DNA from: Christensenella sp. UBA1252
GTDB lineage: Bacteria; Bacillota; Clostridia; Christensenellales; CAG-1252
Direction: 5' to 3'
DNA: 5,830 nt
NCBI GenBank assembly: GCA_002308575.1
Contig: DBVY01000048.1
Span: forward strand, 16,452 to 22,281
In this document: piece after piece, positions 1 through 5,830 of the stretch
Numbering within the stretch: the first letter of the stretch is position 1
How the letters are laid out: the number at the start of each line of letters is the position of its first letter
Translations under genes and position numbers: made by a program
Notes under the pieces: model-generated
What the model was told of the DNA's origin: nothing
The model's database searches: none
Seen by the model: the letters and a program-made list of their open reading frames with translations, nothing else

Positions 1-765
1 GCGGGTGTCGCCGTCCAGCTTCGTCAATATCACGCCCGTAATATCCAATAGCTCGTTGAACTTTTCCGCAACGTTGACCGCATCCTGACCCGTCATGGAA
101 TCCACGACGAGAAGGATCTCCTGCGGTTTTAAGAAGGCTTTGAGCTCTTCGAGCTCACCCATCAAAGCTTCGTCGATATGCAACCTGCCGGCGGTATCCA
201 CGATCAGCGTGTCGTAGCCCGATTTATCCGCGACTTCCAACGCGTGTTTTACGATTTTGAGAGGCGCGATCTGCCCCTTTTCGATGACGGGAACGCCCGC
301 CTTTTCGCCGACTTTTTGAAGTTGCAGGATTGCCGCGGGACGATACACGTCGCACGCAACGAGCGCCGGTTTCTTGCCGCTCTTTTTCAGCATCATACCG
401 AGCTTGCCGCACATCGTCGTCTTACCGCTGCCCTGCAAGCCGCACATCAAAATAATCGTCGGAGGACGATCCGCGACCGCGAGCTTCGTGTGCTCGCCGC
501 CGAGAAGTTTGACCAATTCGTCGTTTACGATCTTAATGACCTGTTGCGTCGGGGTCAGGCTCTTCAAAACCTCCTCGCCGACCGCTTTCTCCGTCACCGC
601 CGCGATAAAGTTTTTGGCAACGGTAAAATTAACGTCCGCTTCGAGAAGCGCAATGCGGACTTCGCGCATCGCCTGCTTGATTTCAAGCTCGGTCAGCGCG
701 CCCTTATTCTTCATCTTCGAGAAAATGTGGTTCAGCCTTGTTCCGAGTCCGTCGAATGCTCCCAT
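1..765 (-). CDS. ffh: Signal recognition particle GTPase Ffh (SRP54), C-terminus cut by window edge
   Basis: Ffh binds the SRP RNA and signal sequences of nascent membrane and secreted proteins, and docks with FtsY through paired GTPase domains. The visible 255 codons start MGAFDGLGTRLNHIF and cover the N domain and most of the G domain: G1 GLQGSGKTT (109-117), DVYRPAA (139-145), DTAGR (190-194), VDSMTGQDA (221-229) and TKLDGDTR (248-255), where the window ends. The GDTR ending, which continues as GGAALS in the family, identifies Ffh rather than FtsY. The end of the G domain and the methionine-rich M domain that binds RNA and signal peptide should follow outside the window; a full length near 440-450 is expected. 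Small departures from the usual sequence are Met-Cys after the P-loop threonines (116-119) and an Ile-Ala-Pro segment (171-173) where Ser-Pro is common; neither touches a key catalytic residue. Nothing suggests a broken gene. Confidence 0.97.
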   Translation of the reverse strand, partial: MGAFDGLGTRLNHIFSKMKNKGALTELEIKQAMREVRIALLEADVNFTVAKNFIAAVTEKAVGEEVLKSLTPTQQVIKIVNDELVKLLGGEHTKLAVADRPPTIILMCGLQGSGKTTMCGKLGMMLKKSGKKPALVACDVYRPAAILQLQKVGEKAGVPVIEKGQIAPLKIVKHALEVADKSGYDTLIVDTAGRLHIDEALMGELEELKAFLKPQEILLVVDSMTGQDAVNVAEKFNELLDITGVILTKLDGDTR

Positions 766-1086
766 TTATCCCTCCAATACTTCAAACGCCTTTTTGAGTT
801 TGCCTTTAAGTGCTTCGTCGCCCGCGACAGCTTCGTTCAAAGCTTCCGCGAAACGGTCTTTGAGCGCGATCTTTCCGACCGCGTCCTCATACTTTTGCAG
901 GGAATCCGCCCCGTGGCGAACGGCGTCCAAAACCGCTTGACGCGTAACGCCGCGCTCCGATGCGATCTCGAAAAGGGACATATCCAGCTCCACGTAATCC
1001 GAAAGCATTTTTCTCTGCTTTTCCGTTAAAAGCGCGCCGTACTCCGACAAGAGCGCCGATAAACGAACGCGATCCTCAATGTCCAT
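766..1086 (-). CDS. ylxM: YlxM family SRP-associated helix-turn-helix protein (UPF0122)
   Basis: This 106-residue protein matches the YlxM family in length, sequence and position just ahead of ffh. It has the family block LLSEYGALLTEKQR (12-25), then a helix-turn-helix SLFEIASERGVTRQAVLDAVRH (about 37-58) resembling sigma factor region 4, and a charged helical tail. YlxM is known in Firmicutes as a small protein linked to the SRP, reported to interact with its components and influence its GTPase activity; whether it also binds DNA is unsettled. There is no signal peptide or membrane segment, so it should be cytoplasmic. It has its own promoter, and its TAA (768-766) directly abuts the ffh ATG, so the two are co-expressed. 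The ATG at 1086 is preferred because it has a purine-rich site just upstream and a promoter at the right distance. Confidence 0.93.
   Translation of the reverse strand: MDIEDRVRLSALLSEYGALLTEKQRKMLSDYVELDMSLFEIASERGVTRQAVLDAVRHGADSLQKYEDAVGKIALKDRFAEALNEAVAGDEALKGKLKKAFEVLEG
769..775 (-). promoter_or_regulatory. Ribosome binding site of ffh inside the 3' end of ylxM
   Basis: The minus strand reads GGAGGGA at 775-769, followed by TAA (ylxM stop) and the ffh ATG at 765. The motif is formed by the last Glu-Gly codons of ylxM. The zero-base gap and this strong site fix the ffh start and suggest translational coupling. Confidence 0.9.
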
Positions 1087-1096
1087 ACCTTTCCCC
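1087..1096 (-). promoter_or_regulatory. Ribosome binding site of ylxM
   Basis: The minus strand reads GGGGAAAGGT immediately before the ATG at 1086. The GGGG core, six bases from the ATG, is the likely Shine-Dalgarno contact, although it is less canonical than the GGAGG sites of ftsY and ffh. It directly adjoins the inverted repeat, so a protein bound there could also affect initiation. Confidence 0.65.
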
Positions 1097-1118
1097 TGTA
1101 AAGTTCTGTTACTTTACA
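1097..1118. promoter_or_regulatory. Perfect inverted repeat over the ylxM transcription start (candidate operator)
   Basis: TGTAAAGT (1097-1104) and ACTTTACA (1111-1118) are perfect 8-bp inverted arms with a 6-base centre. The repeat begins one base downstream of the -10 box and ends directly against the ylxM ribosome binding site. Because transcription should start near 1113, inside the promoter-proximal arm, most of that arm would be missing from the mRNA. The repeat therefore fits a DNA operator for a dimeric regulator better than an RNA hairpin. The regulator is unknown. Confidence 0.55.
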
Positions 1119-1119
1119 T

Positions 1120-1148
1120 AGTATAAAAAAGAATCCCACACCTGTCAA
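1120..1148 (-). promoter_or_regulatory. SigA-type promoter of ylxM-ffh
   Basis: On the minus strand TTGACA (1148-1143) and TATACT (1125-1120) are separated by exactly 17 bases. The -35 box is a perfect match and the -10 box has one deviation from TATAAT. The predicted transcription start is about 1113, giving a leader of roughly 27 bases before the ylxM ATG. An A+T-rich stretch lies just upstream of the -35 box. The promoter shows that ylxM-ffh can be transcribed independently of smc-ftsY. Confidence 0.88.
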
Positions 1149-1276
1149 GCAATTTTACTTGATAGCGGCGAGAAAAATTCCAAGTTCCCGCTATACGATA
1201 TGATAACTTCCTGCGGTCGAATAATAGCTTCGCTCCTATGACAACTCGCTTTCGCTCGAATTTCGCTTTGCGAAGC

Positions 1277-1346
1277 GCGCGGAGAGTGGTGCAAGCGCGA
1301 GCATTTCGCCTCATCAAACGAGCGCGGAGAGTGGAGCAAGTGCGAG
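1277..1346. repeat. Two direct 25-base repeats, period 45
   Basis: Copies at 1277-1301 and 1322-1346 both begin GCGCGGAGAGTGG and end GCGAG. They match at 23 of 25 positions, differing at 1290/1335 (T/A) and 1296/1341 (C/T). The 20-base spacer between them is unlike the repeat. Two copies are too few, and the flanks too short, for a CRISPR array. They appear to be internal modules of the surrounding repeat-like element. Confidence 0.75.
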
Positions 1347-1355
1347 GCACGACAA

Positions 1356-1400
1356 GGGGCGGCGATTGAGCGTACTCCTTGTACGTGATTTCGCCGCCCC
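1356..1400. other. Strong imperfect hairpin in the ftsY-ylxM gap
   Basis: The outer arms GGGGCGGCGA (1356-1365) and TCGCCGCCCC (1391-1400) are perfectly complementary over 10 bp. After an internal loop, the inner arms CGTAC (1371-1375) and GTACG (1381-1385) pair again around the five-base loop TCCTT. The stem is very G+C-rich. On the minus strand it lies about 40 bases after the ftsY stop and could slow RNA polymerase or protect the smc-ftsY mRNA 3' end. The bases after it on that strand (TTGTCGTG) are not a U-tract, so I do not call it an intrinsic terminator. Confidence 0.75.
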
Positions 1401-1440
1401 GCAGTCAGAAACAAAGCAATTGCGCCGCTATACGCGCTCG

Positions 1441-2337
1441 TTACGGGACGATAGCCCCTATAAAATCCTCTGCATCAAACGGCAAAAGATCCTCTTTCCC
1501 CTCGCCCACGCCGACAAACAGCACGGGAACTTCCATTTCGTTGCAGATCGCGATCACGACGCCGCCTTTCGCGGTGCCGTCCAGCTTGGTCAAAATGATG
1601 CCGTCCACGTCGATCGCCTCTTTAAAGATCTCGACTTGTGACAGAGCGTTTTGCCCCGTCGTTGCGTCCAAAACGATATAACTGCGATAATCCGCTTCGG
1701 GATAGTCGCGGAGAACGACGCGGTTGATCTTTTTGAGTTCTTCCATCAGGTTCTTCTTGTTATGCAATCTGCCGGCGGTGTCGATCAAAAGAACGTCCGT
1801 CTTTTTCGCTTTGCAGGAAGCGATCGCGTCGAAGACGACCGCCGCGGGATCCGCGCCTTCCTCGTGCTTGATGATCTTGACCTTACTGCGATCCGCCCAA
1901 ACGCCGAGCTGTTCCGCCGCCGCCGCGCGGAAGGTATCCGCCGCCGCGAGGGTCACGCTCTTTCCCATCGAAGTAAAATAGTGCGCGAGTTTGCCGATCG
2001 CCGTCGTTTTGCCGACGCCGTTTACGCCCGCAACGAGAATACAGAGAGGATATTCGTAAGCGGGAACGTCGTAATCGATCATTTCTTTTAAGATCTCGGC
2101 GAAAACGCCCTTTGCGTCCTCGGGCGCGGATATCTTCTTTTGATAGCAACGCTCTTTAAGTTCTTCGACCGCCTGCGACGCGGTTTCCACGCCGACATCC
2201 GCGCCGATCAACGCCATTTCGAGTTCCTCGTAAAAATCGTCGTCGAGCGCCCTGCCCTTAAAAAGTTCGTAGATTTTTTTGGAAAACGCTTCTTTCGTGC
2301 GCTTCAAACCGTTTGCGATTTTGCTGAAAAAGCCCAT
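1441..2337 (-). CDS. ftsY: Signal recognition particle receptor FtsY
   Basis: FtsY is the membrane-associated GTPase that receives SRP-ribosome complexes; it pairs with Ffh and both hydrolyse GTP as the nascent chain passes to SecYEG. The 298-residue protein starts MGFFSKIANGLKRTK, an amphipathic helix of the kind that contacts lipid. It then has a helical N domain (to about residue 90) and a G domain with G1 GVNGVGKTT (104-112), DTFRAAA (134-140), DTAGR (186-190), TKLD followed by GTAKGG (250-259), and the C-terminal GVGEG (276-280) before PFDAEDF. The long acidic A domain of proteobacterial FtsY is absent, as is usual in Firmicutes. The GTAKGG form, rather than GDTRGG, separates it from Ffh. 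The ATG is supported by GGAGG six bases upstream, inside the smc tail. One base separates it from smc, which implies co-transcription and probable translational coupling. No canonical terminator follows its TAA. Confidence 0.98.
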   Translation of the reverse strand: MGFFSKIANGLKRTKEAFSKKIYELFKGRALDDDFYEELEMALIGADVGVETASQAVEELKERCYQKKISAPEDAKGVFAEILKEMIDYDVPAYEYPLCILVAGVNGVGKTTAIGKLAHYFTSMGKSVTLAAADTFRAAAAEQLGVWADRSKVKIIKHEEGADPAAVVFDAIASCKAKKTDVLLIDTAGRLHNKKNLMEELKKINRVVLRDYPEADYRSYIVLDATTGQNALSQVEIFKEAIDVDGIILTKLDGTAKGGVVIAICNEMEVPVLFVGVGEGKEDLLPFDAEDFIGAIVP

Positions 2338-2338
2338 T

Positions 2339-5300
2339 TTATGCCTCCGCTTTCGCCGCGATCTCGCTGAGCTTGACCGCGATGACCTTGGACACGCCCC
2401 GCTCTTCCATCGTTACGCCGAAGAGCTCGTCCGCGAGCTCCATAACGGGTTTTTTGTGGGTAATGACGACGAATTGCGTGTCGCGGCTGTATTTTTTGAG
2501 ATAGTTTGCGAGCAGGATCGTGTTGCTTTCGTCCAAAGCCGCTTCGATCTCGTCCAAGATCGCAAACGGCATCGGGCGCAGACGCAGGATCGCAAACAGG
2601 ATCGCGATCGAGGTCAAAGCCTGCTCGCCGCCCGAAAGAGAATGCAGATTCGCCTGCGCCTTTCCGGGGAGTTTGACGACGATGTCGACGCCCTTTTCGA
2701 GCTCGCCCGTCTTCTCGGGATCGACGTCCACAAGGATCAAGTCGGCGTTGCCGCCGCCGAAGAGATCGGCGAACGTCTTTTTGAAGTTTTGATTGATCTG
2801 CTCGAACGCGGCGTTGAATTTGCCGAGCATATCCGCGTTCATCGCCGTGATCAATTTTTCGAGGTCTTCTTTCGCCTTTACGAGGTCTTCGAGTTGCGCG
2901 GACAATTCCTCGTGGCGGGTCTTTACGTTTTCGTAATCCTCGAACGCGTTGAAGTTGATCGAACCGAGTTGGGCGATCTTTCCCTTTAAGCTCGCGATTG
3001 CGGAAGGCGCGTCCGTCGGGCTGAAATTCTCTTCGTCGCGAAGCGCGAGCATCTCCTCTTCGGTCAGCTCGTACTCCCCGAGGACTCTGTCGCGCAGGGT
3101 CGCGAGGTCGCCGTCGATCTTTTCGACTTTGCTTTCCTCACGCGCGCGCTTATCCATAATGGAAGCGATCGTGTCGTTTACCTTGCCGCGCTCTTCGTCC
3201 GTTTGCGCGAGCGAAGCGCGAAGAGAAGCTTTCTCCATATCTTTGAGTTGCATCTCTTTTTCGATCTGTTCGAGGCGCGCTTTTTCTTCGCCCGAGAATT
3301 CGAGCGTCGGCGCGCTGTTTTTAACGTTTTCGAGTTCGCCTTCGACGGCGGCAAGAGCGGTTTTCCTCGTTTGCCATTCTCCGTCCGCCTGCGCTTTTTC
3401 CTCTTCGAGGCGTTTGATATCCGTTTCGATCTGCCCGAGCTCGATGCGGACGGACGAACTTTCGACTTGCGCGTTCGTGACCGCCGCCGCCAAAGAATCG
3501 CGCATTTTGCGCATATTTTCCGCGTCTGCTTTGGAGGCTTTCGCCTGCCCTTGCACGCTCCGGCGATCCACTTCGATCTCTTGATTCAAGCCTTCCGCGC
3601 TCTTGATCTCGCTTTGCACGGCGGCAAGGCGGCTCACGACTTCGTTCAGCTCTTCCTGCTCGCGCGTCATACGCTCGTTCGTTTCTTGGATCAGCTTGTC
3701 GGAGGTCGCGATCCTTTCGTTTTCGGTCACGATTTGAAGATCGACGCTCTGGATCTCATCGCGCATCGCATAGATCTCTTCTTCTATCTTTTTCGCTTCC
3801 GCGTTCTTTTTCTCCACTTCGGCGCGGAGTTTTTCTTTCTCGATAAACAGCGCTTTCAACGCTTCGCGGGCGTCGTTCAGTTCGCGCTCTTGGGAAAGGT
3901 GGTTGAAGTTCTTTTGACGGCGGCTACCACCCGTAATCGTCCTTCTCGGGTCGATGATATCGCCGTCCAGCGTTACGATCTTAACGCCGTAATCATAGCG
4001 ATCCGCCATTTCGCGCGCGCATTCGAGGTCTTCCGCCACGACCGTTCTGCCGAGCAGTTGCTCGATCACGTCCGAATGACGGGGATCGAATTTGATGAGT
4101 TCGGAGCAAATGCCGAGCGCGCCGCGCATATTCAAAACGCCTCTGTACTCGTAGGCGAGCGCTTGCGGGCGGGCTTTGTTCGCGGGGATCATCGTCGCGA
4201 CGCCGTACTCGTGCGATTTCAAATAGTTGACGATAAAGACCGCGTCCACGTCCGTCGGCGTTACGATATGTTGCACGGATGCGCCGAGCGCCGCTTCGAT
4301 CGCGACTTCGTACTCCTGCGGAACTTTGATCAGCTGTCCGACCACGCCCTCGATATGCTTTGCGAGCGAGGGATCGGTTTCCGCGTCGTTCAAAAGGAGC
4401 TTGACGGGCTGTTGGTATCCTTCGTGTTGCCCGACGATATCCGCCATCGCGCGGACTCTGCCCTCTTTATTCGCGTACTCGGCGTTCTTTTCGTTCAAAG
4501 CGACGTTCATTTGATAGGTCGTTTGACGAAGATCGTTGTAATCGCCCGAACGAAGCGCCCTCTTCTCGCGAAGCGCAAGCTTCTTTTTGCCGAGCGTTTC
4601 GATCAACGCGAGCGACTTTTGTTTTTGGTTTTCTTCGCGTTCGAGGATCGCCGCCGAAGCGCGGACGCTGATTTCGAGCGAAGATCTTCTCTGCTCCAAA
4701 GAGCCCGCTTCCGCGTTGAAACCCGCGAGCGAAGAGCGGACGTCGGACAAACGACCGAACACGTCGAACACTTCGCTGTTCGATTTCTCGATCGAGCTTT
4801 CGTTTCCCGCGATCTCTTCGGAAAGCGCGAGCAATTTTGCGGAAAGCGACTCGAAACGTTGCCCCGCGATATAGGACTCTTTACGCCGAATATCCAAGAT
4901 CGCGTTCGCTTCTTTTAAAGTTTCGGAAAGGACTTCGCGTTCGGAATCTTTTTCGGAAAGTTCTTTTTCGATCCTCTCCTTTTCCTCGGTCAAATGGGCG
5001 AGTTTGTTTTTATAAACCGCCATCAAACCGCTGTTCTTTTCGCTGCTGACTTTGAGTTTTTCCCTCTCTTCGAGAAGGGCGCGAACGGTTTTTTCGTTTT
5101 GGTCGATATCTTCCAACGTCTTGTTGTACTTGGTCGTCAGGCGGATCGATTCGCTCTCTTTCGCGTAAAGCTCTTCGGTAAACGCTTTGACGTTCTCCGC
5201 GATCTTTTGCTTTTTGCGGACGCTGTCCTCGCGCGAATGGAGATAATAATTGACCTCTTGATAGCGCATCTGCTCTTTGTATTCGAAGAACTTTTGCGCC

Positions 5301-5830
5301 GCGTCGCGCTGTTTGGCGAGCGGAACCATTTGGCGTTCGAGCTCGGAAACGATGTCCTGCAAACGAGTGATATCCTCGCCGGCGCGGGAGAGTTTGCGCT
5401 CGGTTTCCACCTTTTCGGCTTTGGTCTTCGCGATGCCCGCGGCTTCTTCGAAGATCTGACGGCGATCGATCGGTTTGGATTCCATGATCTCCGCGACCTT
5501 GCCCTGCCCGATGATCGAATAGCCGTCCTTACCGGCGCCCGTGTCGCGCATAATATCCAAAATATCGCGCAAGCGGCAAATATTATGGTTCAGATAATAT
5601 TCGCTCGTGCCCGAACGATAGAGCTTACGCGTCACGACGACTTCTTCGCGATCGGTTTTGAAAATATGATTGGAATTATCGAAAACGAGAGAAACCTCGC
5701 AATAGGACATCGAGGGGCGCTTTTCCGTTCCGTTGAAAATGACGTCCTGCATTTTGGAGCCGCGAAGAGCCTTGGCGCTCATTTCTCCGAGCACCCAACG
5801 AACGGCGTCCGCGACGTTACTTTTGCCGCA
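2339..5830 (-). CDS. smc: Chromosome segregation ATPase Smc, N-terminus cut by window edge
   Basis: Smc forms a ring-shaped homodimer that, with ScpA and ScpB, compacts and segregates the chromosome using ATP. The frame is open to the right edge, and the first visible residues, CGKSNVADAVRW, are the end of the Walker A motif, so about 35 residues are missing. 1163 residues are visible; a full length near 1195-1200 fits the family. In order: the Q-loop (KMQDVIF, near 5750); the conserved head segment GKDGYSIIGQG; FEEAAGIAK; a long coiled coil rich in Glu and Lys; the hinge, from about 4432 to the TGGS motif near 3925; the returning coil; then the C-terminal head starting at LGSIN (about 2966). 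That head holds the ABC signature LSGGEQALT (2638 leftward), Walker B and D-loop ILDEIEAALDE (about 2561-2530) and the H-loop histidine in VITHKKP (about 2469-2449). The GTG at 5794 is an internal valine codon, not a start. Identification is very secure. The TAA stop lies one base before ftsY. Confidence 0.98.
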   Translation of the reverse strand, partial: CGKSNVADAVRWVLGEMSAKALRGSKMQDVIFNGTEKRPSMSYCEVSLVFDNSNHIFKTDREEVVVTRKLYRSGTSEYYLNHNICRLRDILDIMRDTGAGKDGYSIIGQGKVAEIMESKPIDRRQIFEEAAGIAKTKAEKVETERKLSRAGEDITRLQDIVSELERQMVPLAKQRDAAQKFFEYKEQMRYQEVNYYLHSREDSVRKKQKIAENVKAFTEELYAKESESIRLTTKYNKTLEDIDQNEKTVRALLEEREKLKVSSEKNSGLMAVYKNKLAHLTEEKERIEKELSEKDSEREVLSETLKEANAILDIRRKESYIAGQRFESLSAKLLALSEEIAGNESSIEKSNSEVFDVFGRLSDVRSSLAGFNAEAGSLEQRRSSLEISVRASAAILEREENQKQKSLALIETLGKKKLALREKRALRSGDYNDLRQTTYQMNVALNEKNAEYANKEGRVRAMADIVGQHEGYQQPVKLLLNDAETDPSLAKHIEGVVGQLIKVPQEYEVAIEAALGASVQHIVTPTDVDAVFIVNYLKSHEYGVATMIPANKARPQALAYEYRGVLNMRGALGICSELIKFDPRHSDVIEQLLGRTVVAEDLECAREMADRYDYGVKIVTLDGDIIDPRRTITGGSRRQKNFNHLSQERELNDAREALKALFIEKEKLRAEVEKKNAEAKKIEEEIYAMRDEIQSVDLQIVTENERIATSDKLIQETNERMTREQEELNEVVSRLAAVQSEIKSAEGLNQEIEVDRRSVQGQAKASKADAENMRKMRDSLAAAVTNAQVESSSVRIELGQIETDIKRLEEEKAQADGEWQTRKTALAAVEGELENVKNSAPTLEFSGEEKARLEQIEKEMQLKDMEKASLRASLAQTDEERGKVNDTIASIMDKRAREESKVEKIDGDLATLRDRVLGEYELTEEEMLALRDEENFSPTDAPSAIASLKGKIAQLGSINFNAFEDYENVKTRHEELSAQLEDLVKAKEDLEKLITAMNADMLGKFNAAFEQINQNFKKTFADLFGGGNADLILVDVDPEKTGELEKGVDIVVKLPGKAQANLHSLSGGEQALTSIAILFAILRLRPMPFAILDEIEAALDESNTILLANYLKKYSRDTQFVVITHKKPVMELADELFGVTMEERGVSKVIAVKLSEIAAKAEA
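2344..2348 (-). promoter_or_regulatory. Ribosome binding site of ftsY inside the 3' end of smc
   Basis: The minus strand reads GGAGG at 2348-2344, then six bases, then the ftsY ATG at 2337. The motif lies in the last sense codons of smc (…Lys-Ala-Glu-Ala-stop). It fixes the ftsY start and means that ribosomes finishing smc pass directly over the ftsY initiation site. Confidence 0.9.

Larger units (their letters stand above)
1162..1434. repeat. Structured, repeat-like intergenic element between ftsY and ylxM
   Basis: This stretch fills nearly all of the ftsY-ylxM gap and I see no credible gene in it. Its ends carry a 9-bp inverted repeat, ATAGCGGCG at 1162-1170 and CGCCGCTAT at 1423-1431. A further inverted copy of the core, CCGCTAT, lies at 1188-1194, and CCGCTATACG occurs in direct orientation at 1188-1197 and 1425-1434. 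Inside are a strong hairpin (1356-1400), two 25-base direct repeats (1277-1301 and 1322-1346), a small hairpin CGCTT-TGCG-AAGCG (1266-1279), and a near-repeat TATGATAACT/TATGACAACT (1199-1208 and 1237-1246). Modular, hairpin-forming, non-coding DNA with inverted ends is typical of dispersed intergenic repeats (REP- or MITE-like). That class is an inference, because only one copy is visible. No target-site duplication is evident. It starts about 7 bases after the ftsY stop and ends about 13 bases before the ylxM -35 box. Confidence 0.55.

Noticed and set aside
1162..1194. Terminator-like stem ATAGCGG/CCGCTAT just upstream of the ylxM promoter.
   Set aside because: The loop is 19 bases and the T-run lies inside the loop rather than after the stem, so it does not fit intrinsic termination.
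1277..1346. Possible CRISPR array from the repeated 25-mer.
   Set aside because: There are only two imperfect copies with one 20-base spacer and no cas genes; the repeats belong to a larger structured element.
1356..1400. Intrinsic terminator for ftsY, or for the plus strand.
   Set aside because: The stem is strong but neither strand has a U-tract after it; the minus strand continues TTGTCGTG and the plus strand GCAGTCAG.
1114..1414. Two minus-strand open frames of 78 and 89 codons in the ftsY-ylxM gap.
   Set aside because: They lie in the repeat-like element, overlap each other in different frames and encode Arg/Ser-rich sequence without family resemblance. The first runs into the ylxM promoter. 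I see no convincing ribosome binding site. They are likely to be mis-annotated as orphan genes.
178..1782. Near-identical nucleotide stretches in ffh (about 178-197) and ftsY (about 1763-1782), and again around the TKLDG codons of both genes.
   Set aside because: These encode the shared DTAGRLH and TKLDG GTPase motifs of paralogous proteins with the same codon preference. They are homology, not an inserted repeat.
3203..4918. A 571-codon open frame on the plus strand, plus many shorter plus-strand frames opposite smc, ftsY and ffh.
   Set aside because: They are antisense to clear, conserved genes. Their products are rich in Arg, Phe and Leu, as expected from reading G+C-biased coding DNA on the wrong strand, and show no recognisable domain.
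5792..5794. GTG at 5794 as a start codon of a shorter Smc.
   Set aside because: The frame stays open to the window edge and the upstream residues form the conserved Walker A end and following helix (CGKSNVADAVRW), so this is an internal valine.
1..5830. A search for a novel defence, mobile or biosynthetic system, tRNA, rRNA or SRP RNA.
   Set aside because: Nearly all of the window is four standard housekeeping genes in a familiar order; I saw no RNA gene or accessory gene, and only the 354-base gap contains unexplained structure.

Overview
This window reads as a chromosomal housekeeping locus from a Firmicutes-type bacterium, most likely a member of the class Clostridia. The evidence is the gene order smc-ftsY-ylxM-ffh, all on the minus strand; YlxM, which is a Firmicutes-type partner of the signal recognition particle (SRP); GGAGG-type ribosome binding sites; and a SigA-type promoter. 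Base composition is roughly half G+C by eye. I cannot place it below class level from the sequence alone. I found no sign of an undescribed defence, mobile or biosynthetic system in the coding part. The unusual DNA is the gap between ftsY and ylxM.

Layout in the direction of transcription (right to left). Positions 5830-2339 hold smc, the chromosome condensation ATPase. It is cut at the window edge inside its Walker A motif, so only about 35 N-terminal residues are missing. ftsY, the SRP receptor, follows at 2337-1441. One base separates it from smc, and its ribosome binding site lies inside the smc tail, so the two are co-transcribed and probably translationally coupled. Next comes a 354-base gap (1440-1087). 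Most of it (about 1434-1162) is a structured, repeat-like element with a strong hairpin, a pair of 25-base direct repeats and a short end motif present in three copies. The rest is a near-consensus promoter (TTGACA, 17 bases, TATACT) with a perfect 8+8 inverted repeat over the predicted transcription start. That promoter drives ylxM (1086-766), whose stop codon abuts the ATG of ffh (765 to the left edge). ffh is cut after 255 codons, within the GTPase domain.

Ffh, with the SRP RNA (not in the window), binds signal sequences on nascent chains. FtsY receives the ribosome-SRP complex at the membrane, and both GTPases then hydrolyse GTP to release the cargo to the Sec translocon. YlxM is a small helix-turn-helix protein associated with this pathway. 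Smc acts separately, in chromosome compaction and segregation. The two SRP GTPases are therefore neighbours but appear to sit in separate transcription units, divided by the repeat-like element and the internal promoter.
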